DNA of 64,000 bases, from contig NC_135502.1 in the NCBI RefSeq assembly GCF_052857255.1, positions 150,721,311 to 150,785,310 on the forward strand, in the 5' to 3' direction. Below the pieces are notes generated by a model. The model was given only the letters and a program-made list of their open reading frames with translations. It made no database searches and was not told the origin of the DNA. Shown in pieces: positions 24,956-36,743 of the stretch; the stretch's first letter is position 1, and every line of letters starts with the position of its first letter. The stretch is from Amblyomma americanum. Its lineage: Eukaryota > Arthropoda > Arachnida > Ixodida > Ixodidae. The position numbers were made by a program, and so were the translations under genes.

Positions 24956-26883
24956 ATATAGAGATTGTGTTAGTTTGGATTTACTATCGTGAGCAAAATG
25001 TAGAGATCCCTGTGAGCGCAAGCGAAATGGTGTTAAATTGCAAGCACTCCTGATGTCAAAACAGGTGCACTAACATCCACGAATCTCGCTGTGCCGGTCT
25101 TGACGTCACGAGCATTTCATAAGGGGCACCTGTACGCAGTTAGGCATAGTTGGCACGCGCTCGCAGCGTCGTAATTTTTCAAAATTGTACACTGCAGCGT
25201 GCACATAACCACATCATTTGTGTTCTTGCCGAAGATGAAGAGCAAGCACGTATAGAAAGAAGAAATGCTCATATTTGCTTAAAAGCATCCTTAGTTTGGT
25301 AGACAAAACTGGCCGTACAGTCAAGCTAGAGGCTCCTACCATCGTAGCATGCTTCTTTTCTGAAAAAGTTGAAAATCTTGCATTTCCCTGAAAGCAGCTG
25401 ACTCCAGCTGTGTAGCCTCAATGTCTGAAGAATAACAGAACAAGATCACAAATTTGTGTGAAGTAGACTATAATAATCACTGCGCAAAGGCAACTAGCAA
25501 ATGTTGCCATTAAATTTAGCTCAGTGGTGCCAACATGTACTACTCATTCAATACGACTCGCAATGCCTCTGCAGTAAACCAAGGGACTCTTCTGCTTTAT
25601 AGTAAATCAATGCTACTCACATAAAGCACCCCACTTGCATTATGTTGCTTGAAATAAGTTGCTGGATGAGCTAGTATTTCATACTTTCATTCGCACAGTG
25701 TGGAGATGCATGCACGGAAAGACGCCAAAAAAACGCTCTGTGATGCATCCCTGTTGCCCCTGTTCGTCATCATGCAGTGCGAATGAAAGTGTGAATTATT
25801 GCATTATGTGTTTTTTTCGCAACAAGAGCTAATTACGTATATTTACACCACAGCTGGGTATGCCTGTTTCTTAATCTGAATTCCTACCATATTTTGGCGC
25901 TGCAGCTGATACATGAATATAGAAGTCCTTCTAATACAAAATCATGCTTTCTTGGACAATGATCAGCACTCTAGCATCTCGGGTAATTTCATTCCTTACC
26001 TGCCTCAGAGGTTTGAATACTTCGTAACCTAGAGAAATAATATACCATGGAAATTCTACCACTGCAGAAAAAAAAACGTTAAGTGTAATTAATGAATTAG
26101 AGAATTGATTAGAAGATGCTAGAAAAGATGGGCACAAAAACGAGATAAGCTGTTGTTCCAGTAGAAAAAAGAAGATTTGATGCGAGTGCAATTCAGAGTG
26201 ACAACTCCATGTATTAAGACATTTTATGCCTACAGGGTGCAGAATAGTAAAGCACAGGCTTGCTGTATCTATTTAGAAGACTTCTTCATTTATTCGTATT
26301 TCGGCCGTAAAGCATAAAAAGCAGTCTTTTTAAAATTTAATTTAAGCTCAATGCCACATACAAAATGACAAGGCTGGAATGTTAACGATTGGAAAGGAAT
26401 CCTCGCTCCCACTCAAACTCAATTTCAATGAAAATAAACAAGATGCTCTGAACCCTGGCACTGGTAAAACCGCAACAGATGTGCAAAAAAATCTGCTAAA
26501 TTATTTTTGCTGAATGTGTCAACCGAAGCTGCGTGAGCACACATGAGTTTTGTTTAGTTATTACCTTGATATACACATCCTGAGCCTCTGATGATTTCAC
26601 TGTACAGTACATGCAGACACTTGCAGACATACAAACCCCACAGCAGATTATGAGTACTGTGCACTACCCTCTATGGTGCCTAGCACTACCTGTCTTCCAG
26701 TGAGATGGACTTCTTTTGGAACACCCACGCGTTAGGGTTCCAGTTACCAATGTCCAAGTTGATTACGAGTTAAGTGAATAAGCTCAACCGGTTGATTGGT
26801 TCTAAGAAGGTGGATAACTTGCAAGAGCAGCTTCTCACAGCAAGGCAGATAACAATAACGGCATCAGGACACTTTAGTGCAGC

Positions 26884-27035
26884 AAGTCTGAATGGTGGGC
26901 TAGTTGGTAAGACATGTCGAAGAATAAATTTTTTACAAGCCGAAAAAGAAGAGGGACAAGAGGAGAACCTACACAGGAACCTGTGTAGGTTCCTCTCTTG
27001 TTTCTCTTCTTACTGCGGCTGGTAAAAATGGATCA
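26884..27035. mobile_element. Miniature head-to-head PLE-tail foldback (copy 2)
   Basis: Counterpart of 4276-4425, with the same central AACCTACACAGG/CCTGTGTAGGTT palindrome and the reversed ACCAACTAGCCCA motif near the left end. Its presence in both copies dates this insertion before the segmental duplication. Confidence 0.6.
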
Positions 27036-27390
27036 TAGGCTGCACTGGAGGGCTCCTAATTAATTTACACCAAGTGGGGTTGTTTAAGCTTCGCTAACAT
27101 TGCATGGCAGACTGGCGCCTTTTCTAAAGTAGCAATGTTTACTGCTTCCACATAGCTGCAGCGTAAAAAATTACGAGCACAAAAAAGGAGAGAAGCACAT
27201 ACGACACGGAGAAAAGCTGCACTCACAACTGATTTTATTTCGCCAGGAATGGGAAATATAAAGGTTCCGCCGCGGATGCGCGCGCAGCAAGCATGATCAC
27301 AAAAACAAAAAAACAAACAAAAAAACAAAAAAAACAAAAATCAATTCCAAAAATCTAAAAACAAAACTTTAACACACCGTGAAACCCATC

Positions 27391-28882
27391 TTATCGCCTG
27401 GCAGAGAAAAGGTCACATTCCTCTTTATACAGATGAACAGAAGTATCGCTTACGCAAAAAACGCCCTTTTTCTTTATATGGTAAGCTGCCAGTAGTTCAC
27501 GTGCAGTTTGATCTTTGCTTTTGCCTAGAATCCTTGCACCTTCAAAATGCGTCGAGCAATCCTGACAAGACCTGCAATGTTTAACTAAATTAACATCTTC
27601 ATCTCTCTGTAAATTTCTTTCATGCTTCCTTAATCGATCGTTGACACATCTGCCAGACTGCCGACATAGGCTTTTCCGCATGACAGCGGAATTTCATAGA
27701 CCACTCCTGCCTGGCACTCTACATGGGGCTTAGTATGCTTTTTCCCGCATCCAGTTTTTGTTGCCTCCTTACCGGAGATGCGAGGGCATAGTTGGCCGAG
27801 CTTTTTCGGAGCCGAAAAAACCAGCGGCACCCCAAACCTGTTCGCTACTTTCTTCAAGTTATGCGAGACTGTGTGCAGATAGGGGGCTACTTCCGGACGC
27901 ACAGTGCGCTAAACTTCCCTTGCCTTCGAAGACGTCGCCTTCTTCTTCACCTTTTTCAGGAGGGTTTCCGCAACAGCCGTCACGATCGACTGAGGGTAGT
28001 CCGAGTCCAATACTCTTGCCAATTGGCCGTCAAAGCTGGTCTGCATTTCATGTTCGCACGATTTATCTAGTGCAGATTCTAGGCATAAGTTCACAATGCT
28101 TCTTTTAATTATTTTAGAGTGTGCAGAATCATATGGCAAAAGACGTTTCTGCACACGTGGAGAGTACCGCCAACACACGTGATCCCCCCGAACTTTAAAC
28201 GAATATCAAAAAACTGTAGAAAATTATCGTTTGGCACTTCGCAAGTGAAGGTAAGTCCCCTTCCATGGTGTTTAAAAACGTCTAAAATCTTATCAACAAT
28301 AGCGCAGTAGTGTAAAGGGCTCTGCTTGTCCAATAAGATCAAAAAATCGTCAACATATCGGTACACCTTTGTGTTCTCGTCCGGTTTAAAACCAGTTGCT
28401 AACAACTGGTCAATACTAGCTAAAAAAATATCACTTAACACGGGTGCTACGCAGGGCCCAATGCATATTCCTTTGGTTTGTAAGTAGTGCTGGTTGCTAA
28501 AAGCGATAAAAGTTCCTTGAAGGTAAAATTCTAAAGGTGTTAGAAAATTGTCAACAGACATACCAGCTGAATTTTGGAAAGGGATGACGCCACTCTTGTC
28601 AATGCACAGTTTCAGTGAAGCGAACAATTCCTAGTGGGGTATCGAATAACACAAATCTTCAACATCCACAGAGAAAGCGAAGCCAATGCTGCAGTTGGTT
28701 TTTAGAAAATCAACAACTTCTCTAGAATTCTTTATAAGAAAAGGGTCATTAATGGTGAGCCCTTGCAAAGATCTCTGCAGGAACCGACTAACAAGCACCT
28801 GCCATGTACCATTTTCACTAACAATAGTTCAGAACGGTGCATCTGGTTTGTGTGTCTTGGCACTAAAACACTTTCAAAGCAT
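27391..28882 (-). pseudogene. PLE protein, left copy (RT and GIY-YIG), frameshifted
   Basis: From 28882 downward the minus strand encodes RT sequence including CIDKSGVIPFQNSAGMSVDN, GICIGPCVAPVLSDIFLAS and YRYVDDFLILLDK (catalytic YVDD intact), then the FFDIRLKFGG region, a basic linker with ETLLKKVKKKAT, and GIY-YIG pieces GVVYEIPLSCGKAYVG and CVNDRLRKHERN with cysteine pairs (CRSCQDC). Frame changes occur near 28150, 27905 and 27660; the last is a small deletion in the GIY-YIG core just after KAYVG. Nonfunctional, though RT motifs remain sharp, indicating youth. Confidence 0.9.
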
Positions 28883-29070
28883 TTTCAAGCACATTTCAAG
28901 CACATTTCAAACCAGGACTGGCTGTGGGCAACGTGCTATGACCGGTATCCACCTTGGTTGGCGGAATCCAAGATCCGCCATATCAAACGGACCAAGGCTC
29001 ATCTGACTGAGTTCTGTGGAGCTCCTACCTAAGGTACGCCATTCGAGGTCCTGAGTCTACAAAGAGGAAC

Positions 29071-31046
29071 GTACAAGCCAGTGGAAACCTCACGGTGTTA
29101 GGTGGGGTAGAACTGCCCCAGAACATACACGGTCTACTCGACAAAGGACCCAAGTACGGGCTTCCACCTTCTGTACGTGTTCAAGACCTGGCAGCACTCA
29201 ACCGCCGTATAGCAAAAAAACGCCGACCGAGCAACGGGAGAGATGCTTACTCGAAGGTGCGGACACTCTTTTGAAAACAGCTGGTTTTTCATATAATAGT
29301 CATGTTGGCACGTCTTTGCGGAAGGTGGTTACTTACTTTCAAGATAAGGGGCTCTCTCTTCTCCAGGCTGACAAAAATGGAGGGTTTGTTGTTTTGCCGG
29401 AAGGTGTTTATTGCGAAAAAGCCCTTCAGGCTGTGCAAAAAAACATTACCCTGAAGAAAAGCCGTCCCACAACTGCAAAAAAGAGAGTGGCCAACCTTTG
29501 CAAAGACGAGGGAAATGATAAACTGTCCAGGCAGATTATGAATTCTAAAGGCAATGCTTTGAAAGTGTTTTTAGTGCCAAGACACACAAACCAGATGTAC
29601 CGTTCCGAACTATTGTTAGTGAAAATGGTACATGGCAGGTGCTTGTTAGTCGGTTCCTGCAGAGATCTTTGCGAGGGCTCAAAATTAATGACCCTTTTCT
29701 TATAAAGAATTCTGGAGAAGTTGTTGATTTTCTAAAAACCAACCGCAGCATTGGCTTCGCTTTCTCTGTGGATGTTGAAGATTTGTTTTATTCGATACCC
29801 CACCAGCAATTGTTCGCTTCAATGAAACAGTGCATTGACAAGTGTGGCGTCATCCCCTTCCAAAATTCAGCTGGTATGTCTGTTGACAATTTTCTAACAC
29901 TTCTAGAATTTTACCTTCAAGGAACTTTTATCGCTTTTAACAACCAGCACTACTTACAAACCAAAGGAATATGCATTGGGCCCTGCGTAGCACCCGTGTT
30001 AAGTGATATTTTTTTAGCTAGTATTGACCAGTTGTTAGCAACTGTTTTTAAACCGGACGAGGTCACAAAGGTGTACCGATATGTTGATGATTTTTTGATC
30101 TTATTGGAGAAGCAGAGCCCTTTACACTACTGCGCTAATGTTGATAAGATTTTAGACGTTTTTAAACACCATGGAAAGGGACTGACCTTCACTTGCGAAG
30201 TGCCAAACGATAATTTTCTAGTTTTTGGATATTCGTTTAAAGTTCGGGGGGGATCACGTGTGTTGGCGGTACTCTCCACGTGTGCAGAAACGTCTTTTGC
30301 CATATGATTCTGCACACTCTAAAATAATTAAAAGAAGCATTGTGAACTTATGCCTAGAATCTGCACTAGATAAATCGTGCGAACATGAAATGCAGACCAG
30401 CTTTGACGGCCAATTGGCAAGAGTATTGGGCTCGGGCTACCCTCAGTCGATCGTGACGGCTGTTGCGGAAACCCTCCTGAAAAAGGTGAAGAAGAAGGCG
30501 ACGTCCTCGAAGACAAGAGAAGGTGAGCGCACTGTGCGTCCGGAAGTAGCCCCCTACCTGCACACAGTCTCGCATAACTTGAAGAAAGTAGCGAACAGGT
30601 TTGGGGTGCCGCTGGTTTTTTCAGCTCTGACAAAGCTCGGCCAACTATGCCCTCGCATCTCCGGTAAGGAGGCAACAAAAACTGGCTGCGGGAAAAAGCG
30701 TACTAAGCCCCATGTAGAGTGCCAGGCAGGAGTGGTCTATGAAATTCCGCTGTCATGCGGAAAAGCCTATGTCGGCCAGTCTGGCAGATGTGTCAACGAT
30801 CGATTGAGGGAGCATGAAAGAAATTTAGAGAGAGATGAAGATGTTAATTTAGTTAAACATTGTAGGTATTGTCAGGATTGCTCGCCGCATTTTGAAGGTG
30901 CAAGGATTCTTGGCAAAAGCAAAGATCAAACTGCACGTGAACTACTGGAAGCTTACCATATAAAGAAAAAGGGCGTTTTTTGCGTAAGCGATACTTATGT
31001 TCATCTGTATAAAGCGGAATGTGACCTTTTCTCTGCCAGGCGATAA
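29071..31046 (+). pseudogene. PLE protein, right copy (RT and GIY-YIG), frameshifted
   Basis: The N-terminal region reads LLDKGPKYGLPPSVRVQDL (29130-29190), a conserved PLE segment, with a frameshift at about 29270. It continues KGLSLLQADKNGGFVVLPEG (29346-29402); RT AFSVDVEDLFYSIPH, GICIGPCVAPVLSDIFLAS and YRYVDDFLILLEK (YVDD at 30080-30091); a frameshift near 30230; then MDIRLKFGGDHVCWRYSPR, ETLLKKVKKKAT, GVVYEIPLSCGKAYVGQSGR and CVNDRLREHERN, with the stop at 31044-31046. GIY-YIG residues and RT catalytic residues are intact; the frameshifts at about 29270, 29600 and 30230 inactivate it. It is cleaner than the left copy. Confidence 0.9.
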
Positions 31047-31425
31047 GATGGGTTTCATGGTGTGATAAAGGTTTGTTTTTAGTTTTTGGATTGTTTTTTT
31101 TTGTTTTTTTTTGTTTTGGTTTTTGTGATCGAGGTACGTGTACTTGCTGCGCGCGCATCCGCGGCGGAACCTTTATATTTCCAATTCCTGGCGAAATAAA
31201 ATCAGTTGTGAGTTCAGCTTTTGTCCGTGTCGTATGTGTTTCTCCACTTTTTTTGCTCGTAATTTTTTACGCTGCAGTTATGTGGAAGCAAAGTAACCAA
31301 CTTGCCCAAAAGCTCGTTTTACTAAATGTTTACTGCCATACAAATTCCAAACACAAAATAAGCATGATCCCTGCCAACTTTTATGCAACAAAGTATTGCA
31401 ACCGCTTCGAGCCATCTCTGCAAGG

Positions 31426-34400
31426 CCCCACTGGGCCGTCCCTCCTAAGTGTGAAAAAAGTGGTTAAGATTGCCATAATCAATGCAACAAATTATTTTTA
31501 CAAAGCATGCAGCAAAACTAAAAAAAGATAGCTCAAGCCCACCTCTGCTTGAGTAAACAGTAGCCAAAAATTTTTTACACGCAAGCTAAAGTAGTTCAAG
31601 TTAGAATACGATTTGCAAAACTATATGCATAAGAACTAGGCAAGAGAGCAGAAAAGGGAAGAAAAAAGAGGGGCTCATTAAGGGCTACATGAAGGACGTC
31701 GACAGTCACTTCCATCATGGCATCTGTCAGCTAGACAATAGGTCGGCTAGCATTCAATTCAGGCTTTTTTTGTGCAAAATGCTTCCAGTTATGGCTACAA
31801 GTTTTAGTAAACAAATTTTCATCATTGATTAAGTAGAGACAACCAGAGGATTCATGGAAGATGGCAAATGTGACGACACCTACCAATGTCCATACTGAAT
31901 CGGCATCACTTAGGTCTCAGAACTTAAAATCCAAGCTTCAGGGCAAATAACTGCTGAGTACCACCAGTCTTCTGTCTCCATGGTATGATAATGTATTCAT
32001 TAAAACTTGTTCATTATGGGTTATTTCACTGATCATGGACTCCCACACATCACTTATAGCCTACGCCTTTAAGCTGCTATCCTCACACCAGCTAATTGCG
32101 CCCATCAATTAACCTCTTGTAAATGAAATTTCACACGAAGACAATATCTACAATTATTTGGTCCCGTCTTATATGTTTGTCATTATCCTTTGTTTGGCGC
32201 TTTTATATTGTAAACCACTGACAATCCTGAGTCGTAATTCTCACTTACGCTGATGGAGTGAGCATATAGCTCTCAGATAAAGCCAGCTAAAGCTGGCAAT
32301 TACCTCTCAGTGTACCCATTTTTCACTTCAGTCAATGCCTTGCGGAGAGAATTGTGAAACATCATTCCAGCGCACCAAAACACACGAACGAAGATAATAG
32401 ACACCATGGTCACCGGACACATTTTTGTGCGCTGTAATGATGTCTCATAATTCTGCCCAGAACTAACTATCCCAGCCCTGTACGCTTAGTCATGTGCAGA
32501 AGCTTTTCCTTGCCTTCGATTGTCACCTCCTGAGCACTTGCTACTGGAACTGCATTGTGCAACTGCTTCTGTTGACGAGATGGTAGTGGCAGTTCTCTCG
32601 TGAAACACTGCATTCTTTAGGATTCACTTCATTGTGTCGTAAATTGCCTTATCTGCCTTAAATTCAGATACACCTACAAAAACAGAACACTTGAATAAAA
32701 ATTCTTAGCCATATTCGCAGCGAGGACTATGATATTAAATGTATTTGTGCACATCACAGTGGCAGTGTGCTTTAACACGTTTGAAGCAAGAAAGTAAAAT
32801 CATTTTGATTATTGCCAATTCAAAACTTACACCTTGATGTTGATGGTGCCATGCAATAGAAGTGAGTTCTGAAAGCAGTGTGAAGTACACAAGGCAACTG
32901 CATGCTTTTTTTTAAGAAGTCGCAACTTTTACTGCACAATTATTGAAAAACAATTGACTCCATCGTTGATAATCACAGATAAGTATGTGTAGCAGCAAAT
33001 ACTGAAAATATATATAATAGGAGCATTGCCAGTGTTTATATCAATACGTATCGACTGCTAAGAGCAATTATCTAATTACAGTTCTTCCCCATGCCCTTGT
33101 CAAGCAATGCACTAATGCCGGTTTACCTGCAGTAAAGCTAATATGTCCTCAACATTCTGCTTAGCAAATTTCTTGCAGTCAAAATTTAACGAAACATTAC
33201 TTAACATTTTTTGAGCTAGAAGTGCACGAGCGATTGATATAGTCCAAGGCAAACAACTTAGTGCCTTAGAACAGTTTTCAATCATGAGCCCACCTGCAGA
33301 GACGCTGGACTCGCCACTGTTTTGTTATACAAACAATACAGGAGTGCATGACCACTGGTGTTCATGATTAGATATGCAAAATATAAAATAGAAACAAAAC
33401 TGATGTGCAAAAAAAATGAGGGAGAAGTTCCGCCATTACACCTTATATGACACTAGAGAGTACATGTTCATGAAAAAGTAGTAAAATGTTCATTTTGAAT
33501 TTTTGCACAATCATAAATTGTCAGGACCATAGTCAGTATACCTTTCCTTCAAAAAAATGTTACCAGCGTCCCCGGCGCACTTTAGGGTCATTTTTGTACA
33601 GTGCCTTTAAATGACAGAAATTGGTCGAGGACCACGAAATAGTAATAATTGCGAATTGTGATTTTCACTTCCATGCTGCATTACTTCTTAACACAACCTC
33701 CCATCTGAACTGCATGATTTGCTGCAGGAGCAGCAATCCGGTCTCACATTCTATAAAGGCACAATGAAAGTGCAGTTCAGCGAGTTTGACTAAGCAAAAA
33801 CATGATTTGAACCCAATAGCTTAAGGAAATTTTCAAGTGGTCTAACATTATGAATGTGAAAAGACAGCTTCAGGTGTCAATGCTCATTAAAGTTGCATCC
33901 TGATATCAACTTTGGTGTGCTCATATACTGAGGGTGGAGTGCTTAGTAACAATGACCAATTTTCAAGGCTGGTTCCTTGTGCAACCATATTTCAATGAGG
34001 AAGGCTGTGACAAACTATCCTCCAAAATCTGACCTCTGGCATAAAGGCTTAAAAGCAAAAGCAAATGAAGGACTACTCAGACCTGAAATTGTTCCCTACT
34101 TGCACAGTTATGCTCATCATAAAAAAGCTGAAAAACGGCACTAAGTTATACTGATATTTTGGCCCCAGATGCTCACTCATTTGTGCCTCTGTATCCTAAC
34201 TAAAGCAAGAAAAAAGACATGTCTGTTGAAGAAGGCATAATAAGCCCCCGTAAACGCTTTTGAGCAGTGAGAAAAACAAATTGAAATTCTAACTCCTCGT
34301 TATAATACGAGTAAGTCAACGAGGCCACCGTGTCAGCCACCAACTAGGAGACCATGCACAAACTATACACTGCAAATGCACGAACTCTACATGAGCAAAG

Positions 34401-34941
34401 CATGCCCTGCACTTGTGAAACAAATTTGTGTTAATGTAAGTTTTGTGGAAACAGTAGGCATCACCATTCATGGCAGCTGCTGAAAAGGAAGAGGACACCG
34501 AAATTATGCTGTGCAATTTGGAATTCAGCCTCTCAGTAAAATATATTCTGTCTAGTACCACAAGCACCAGCAGAAGAGAAAGCAAAAATGAAAGAAAAGC
34601 TGCCAGCTGTCATGATGCCTGCCACAAAAAGAAACACTGAAACAAAGAGATGCTCAAACAGAAAAGAAGGGATGCAGTGCCTTATTACACAACACAAAAT
34701 AACGCAGAAAAACAGGGCGCAATCAATGAACGAAAAGAGAAAAACAAAAAGAAGGCAAGCAGTGCTAAACACTGCTACCTCTGCAAATTGAGAACAGTGA
34801 AAAGTGCAACTCTTAAAAAATAGTTTCAAGGATTAAAAACACCTAATTTTCGTTACATATTTTTTTATTGCTGCATTAGACATCAGAATGCATAAATCCC
34901 CAAAGTGGTATTCGTCTACATTCATTAAATAATTTATGATT
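31426..34941. other. AT-rich intergenic DNA, no gene recognised
   Basis: 3.5 kb with no frame longer than about 100 codons and no recognisable protein, RNA gene or transposon end. There are short A-rich and AT-rich patches but no obvious tandem repeat. It lies just beyond the end of the segmental duplication. Confidence 0.6.
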
Positions 34942-35025
34942 TCATTTCCTTCCCTGAAATCCAGGGTTCGACGGAAACCCGTCTGGTCGGGTATGTTCAT
35001 GGCGGAAAATCTTCAAGCGCTGACC

Positions 35026-36615
35026 GACGGTCGTCTTGGACAAACGAGAGTACGTGAACATAATGACGAGCATGCTGCAAGATGAGAGAACCTACTTGCC
35101 ACTTAATCGGGACAACACTTCAAAGGTGCAAAGAGACTTGCATAAACTTTTGGCTGACGTCTTCTCCTTTGTCCCGCCACAACACAAGTCCCTCTACTAC
35201 TTCCTCCTCTGCCACAATGGTTCCGCTCCCGCTTTGTATGGACTGCCAAAGATCTACAAAGAAGGCAACCCAATGCGCCCAATCGTCGATTTCACCCGCT
35301 CTCCGCTTCACAAGCTGTCGAACTATTTGCATCGTGTTATCTCCCCTTTGGTTGATAAAAGCGAAACGCACGTGCACAAATCACACGACTTCATTGAAAA
35401 GGTTCGCAACATGTTTATAGAGGACGATGAAATTTTGGTGTCATTTGACGTGAAGTCACTGTTTACGAGCGTGCCCACTTACCTGGCCGTGAAGGTTTGC
35501 ACAGCTGCACTCCAGGCGGGTGCAACACTACCGGAAAGAACACCCATTGAAGTTCCAGAACTCAGCAGACTTCTTCAGTCCTGTTTGTCAAACACCTATT
35601 TCACGTTCCAGGAGAGCATATATAAACAGGTCCATGGAACAGCTATGGGAGCATCAATTTCTGTCACCGCTGCGAACTTGACAATGGAGTCACTGGAGTC
35701 CCGCGCCCTTTCATGCTTCACGCCGCGCCCGAAAGTCTTTCTTCGTTATGTGGACGACTGTTTCTGCATTATCAAGAAATCGGCTGTGAGTACATTCCTT
35801 TTGCATCTGAACAGCATGGAACCGGCCATACAGTTTACTATGGAAGAGGAAGTAGATGGCCGTCTGCCTTTTTTGGACGTTCTGATGAAACACGACGGCC
35901 CTGGAATATCATTCAGTGTATTCCGAAAGGACGCGCACACTGGCATGTACCTCAACTTTAGTTCCGTACACCCGACCTGTCGCAAGAAGTCCGTTCTTGC
36001 CTCGCTTGTCCGCCGATCGGAGAACCTCTTCTCTACGCTGGAAGAGAAAAAGACAGATCTGGACACTGTTCGCCGCGACCTGCTGATGGCTTCGGGCTAT
36101 CCCAGTTCTTTTATACGAAAATCCGAGAATCGCCTAGCTCACCCGCCGCCACAGCAACCCCAGCGAGAGAAGAAGAAAAGGATTCCGATACCCTACGTCC
36201 CCGGAGTAAGTGAAAGTTCATCCCGCATATTCCAGTCGTACGAAGTCGACACGCTTTGGTTACAGTGAAAGACAAGATAAAGAAGGAGAAGTTTCCGGGC
36301 ATCGTGTATAGGGCTCCCTGCGCTGATTGTGAGCATGTCTATATCGGTGAAACAGGTGATTTTTGGAAAAGATTTCAGCAGCACCACAATGATGTCAAGA
36401 ACAAGCGCGTGGCAACAAACGCACTGGCTCATCATGCGATCCCCGAGGGCCATGACATCGACTGGGACGGCACGAAGATAATCCGAAAAGAAAAGAGCAA
36501 GACGACAAGGCTTTACCTAGAATCTTTTTTTATATTCAGACGACGGCAAACACGCTTAATCGGAACGAAGGCAATCTACCCCCGATATACTCCCGCTGCT
36601 TGCGTCATATCATGA
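35026..36615 (+). pseudogene. PLE protein with near-intact RT and a frameshifted GIY-YIG
   Basis: Starts mid-protein at TVVLDKREYVNIM. RT signatures in order: ALYGLPKIYKEGNPMRPIVD (about 35235-35300), SFDVKSLFTSVP (35440-35476), GTAMGASISVTAANLTMESL (35637-35696) and LRYVDDCF with catalytic YVDD at 35747-35758, then LPFLDVL. After the RT comes a basic linker (REKKKRIPIPYVPGVS) and, across one frameshift at about 36260, the nuclease GIVYRAPCADC..HVYIGETGDFWKRFQQHHND. The protein is one frameshift away from open from 35026 onward, so it is young, but it lacks its N terminus. It belongs to the same broad group as the 17-19 kb element and differs from the 27 and 53 kb elements. Confidence 0.9.
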
Positions 36616-36654
36616 AACCTATATAACTTCCCTTCACTCCCGTTTTCTTTCATT

Positions 36655-36690
36655 GTGAACAAGGCCCCCGTAAGCCGGGGCCGAAACGTC
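36655..36690 (+). ncRNA. Hammerhead-like motif in the PLE tail
   Basis: GTGAACAAGG, then a stem GGCCCC..GGGGCC, then GAAACGTC. The GAAAC plus GTC end and the strong stem II are hammerhead-like, but the CTGANGA part reads GTGAACA, so catalytic function is doubtful. It sits about 40 bases from the element end, as in the 17 kb PLE. Confidence 0.35.
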
Positions 36691-36743
36691 ATCTTTTTTA
36701 ACGATTGGTCGGCGCTTGAAGATTTTCCGTCATTTCCTTCCCT

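Larger units (their letters stand above)
22616..27145 (+). repeat. Segmental duplication, copy 2 (partner 1-4529)
   Basis: Nearly collinear with 1-4529 at an offset of about 22615. Small indels distinguish them, such as the TACCG run present only in copy 1. Copy 2 resumes at 31337-31425 after the PLE pair. It begins inside the LINE only because copy 1 is cut by the window; the true left edge is unknown. Confidence 0.9.
27146..31324. mobile_element. Head-to-head pair of PLEs, 4.18 kb
   Basis: Flanked by an exact 12-bp target duplication AATGTTTACTGC at 27134-27145 and 31325-31336. The unoccupied site is preserved as a single AATGTTTACTGC at 4518-4529 in the duplicated copy. The left PLE (minus, 27146 to about 28882) is more 5'-truncated; the right PLE (plus, about 28890-31324) keeps more of its N-terminal region. 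The right arm ends in an ACCAACTTGCCCAAAAG motif that the left arm lacks. Both tails contain a TATA-like stretch and AATAAA. A-rich runs at 27300-27345 and the matching T/G-rich run at 31073-31125 are the same tail feature read on opposite strands. Confidence 0.95.
34956..36729 (+). mobile_element. PLE, 5'-truncated, with a tiny inverted tail tip at its 5' end
   Basis: Bounded by an exact 14-bp target duplication TCATTTCCTTCCCT (34942-34955 and 36730-36743). The last bases, GGTCGGCGCTTGAAGATTTTCC (about 36707-36728), recur inverted near the left end at about 35001-35024, directly joined to coding sequence at about 35025. The insertion is thus a strongly unequal head-to-head pair, with about 70 bp of left arm and 1.7 kb of right arm. 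The order ORF, tail and target duplication fits a single insertion event. Confidence 0.9.

Noticed and set aside
27300..27345. Poly(A) tail of a processed pseudogene
   Set aside because: The A-rich run mirrors the T/G-rich run in the other PLE arm and is part of the PLE tail.
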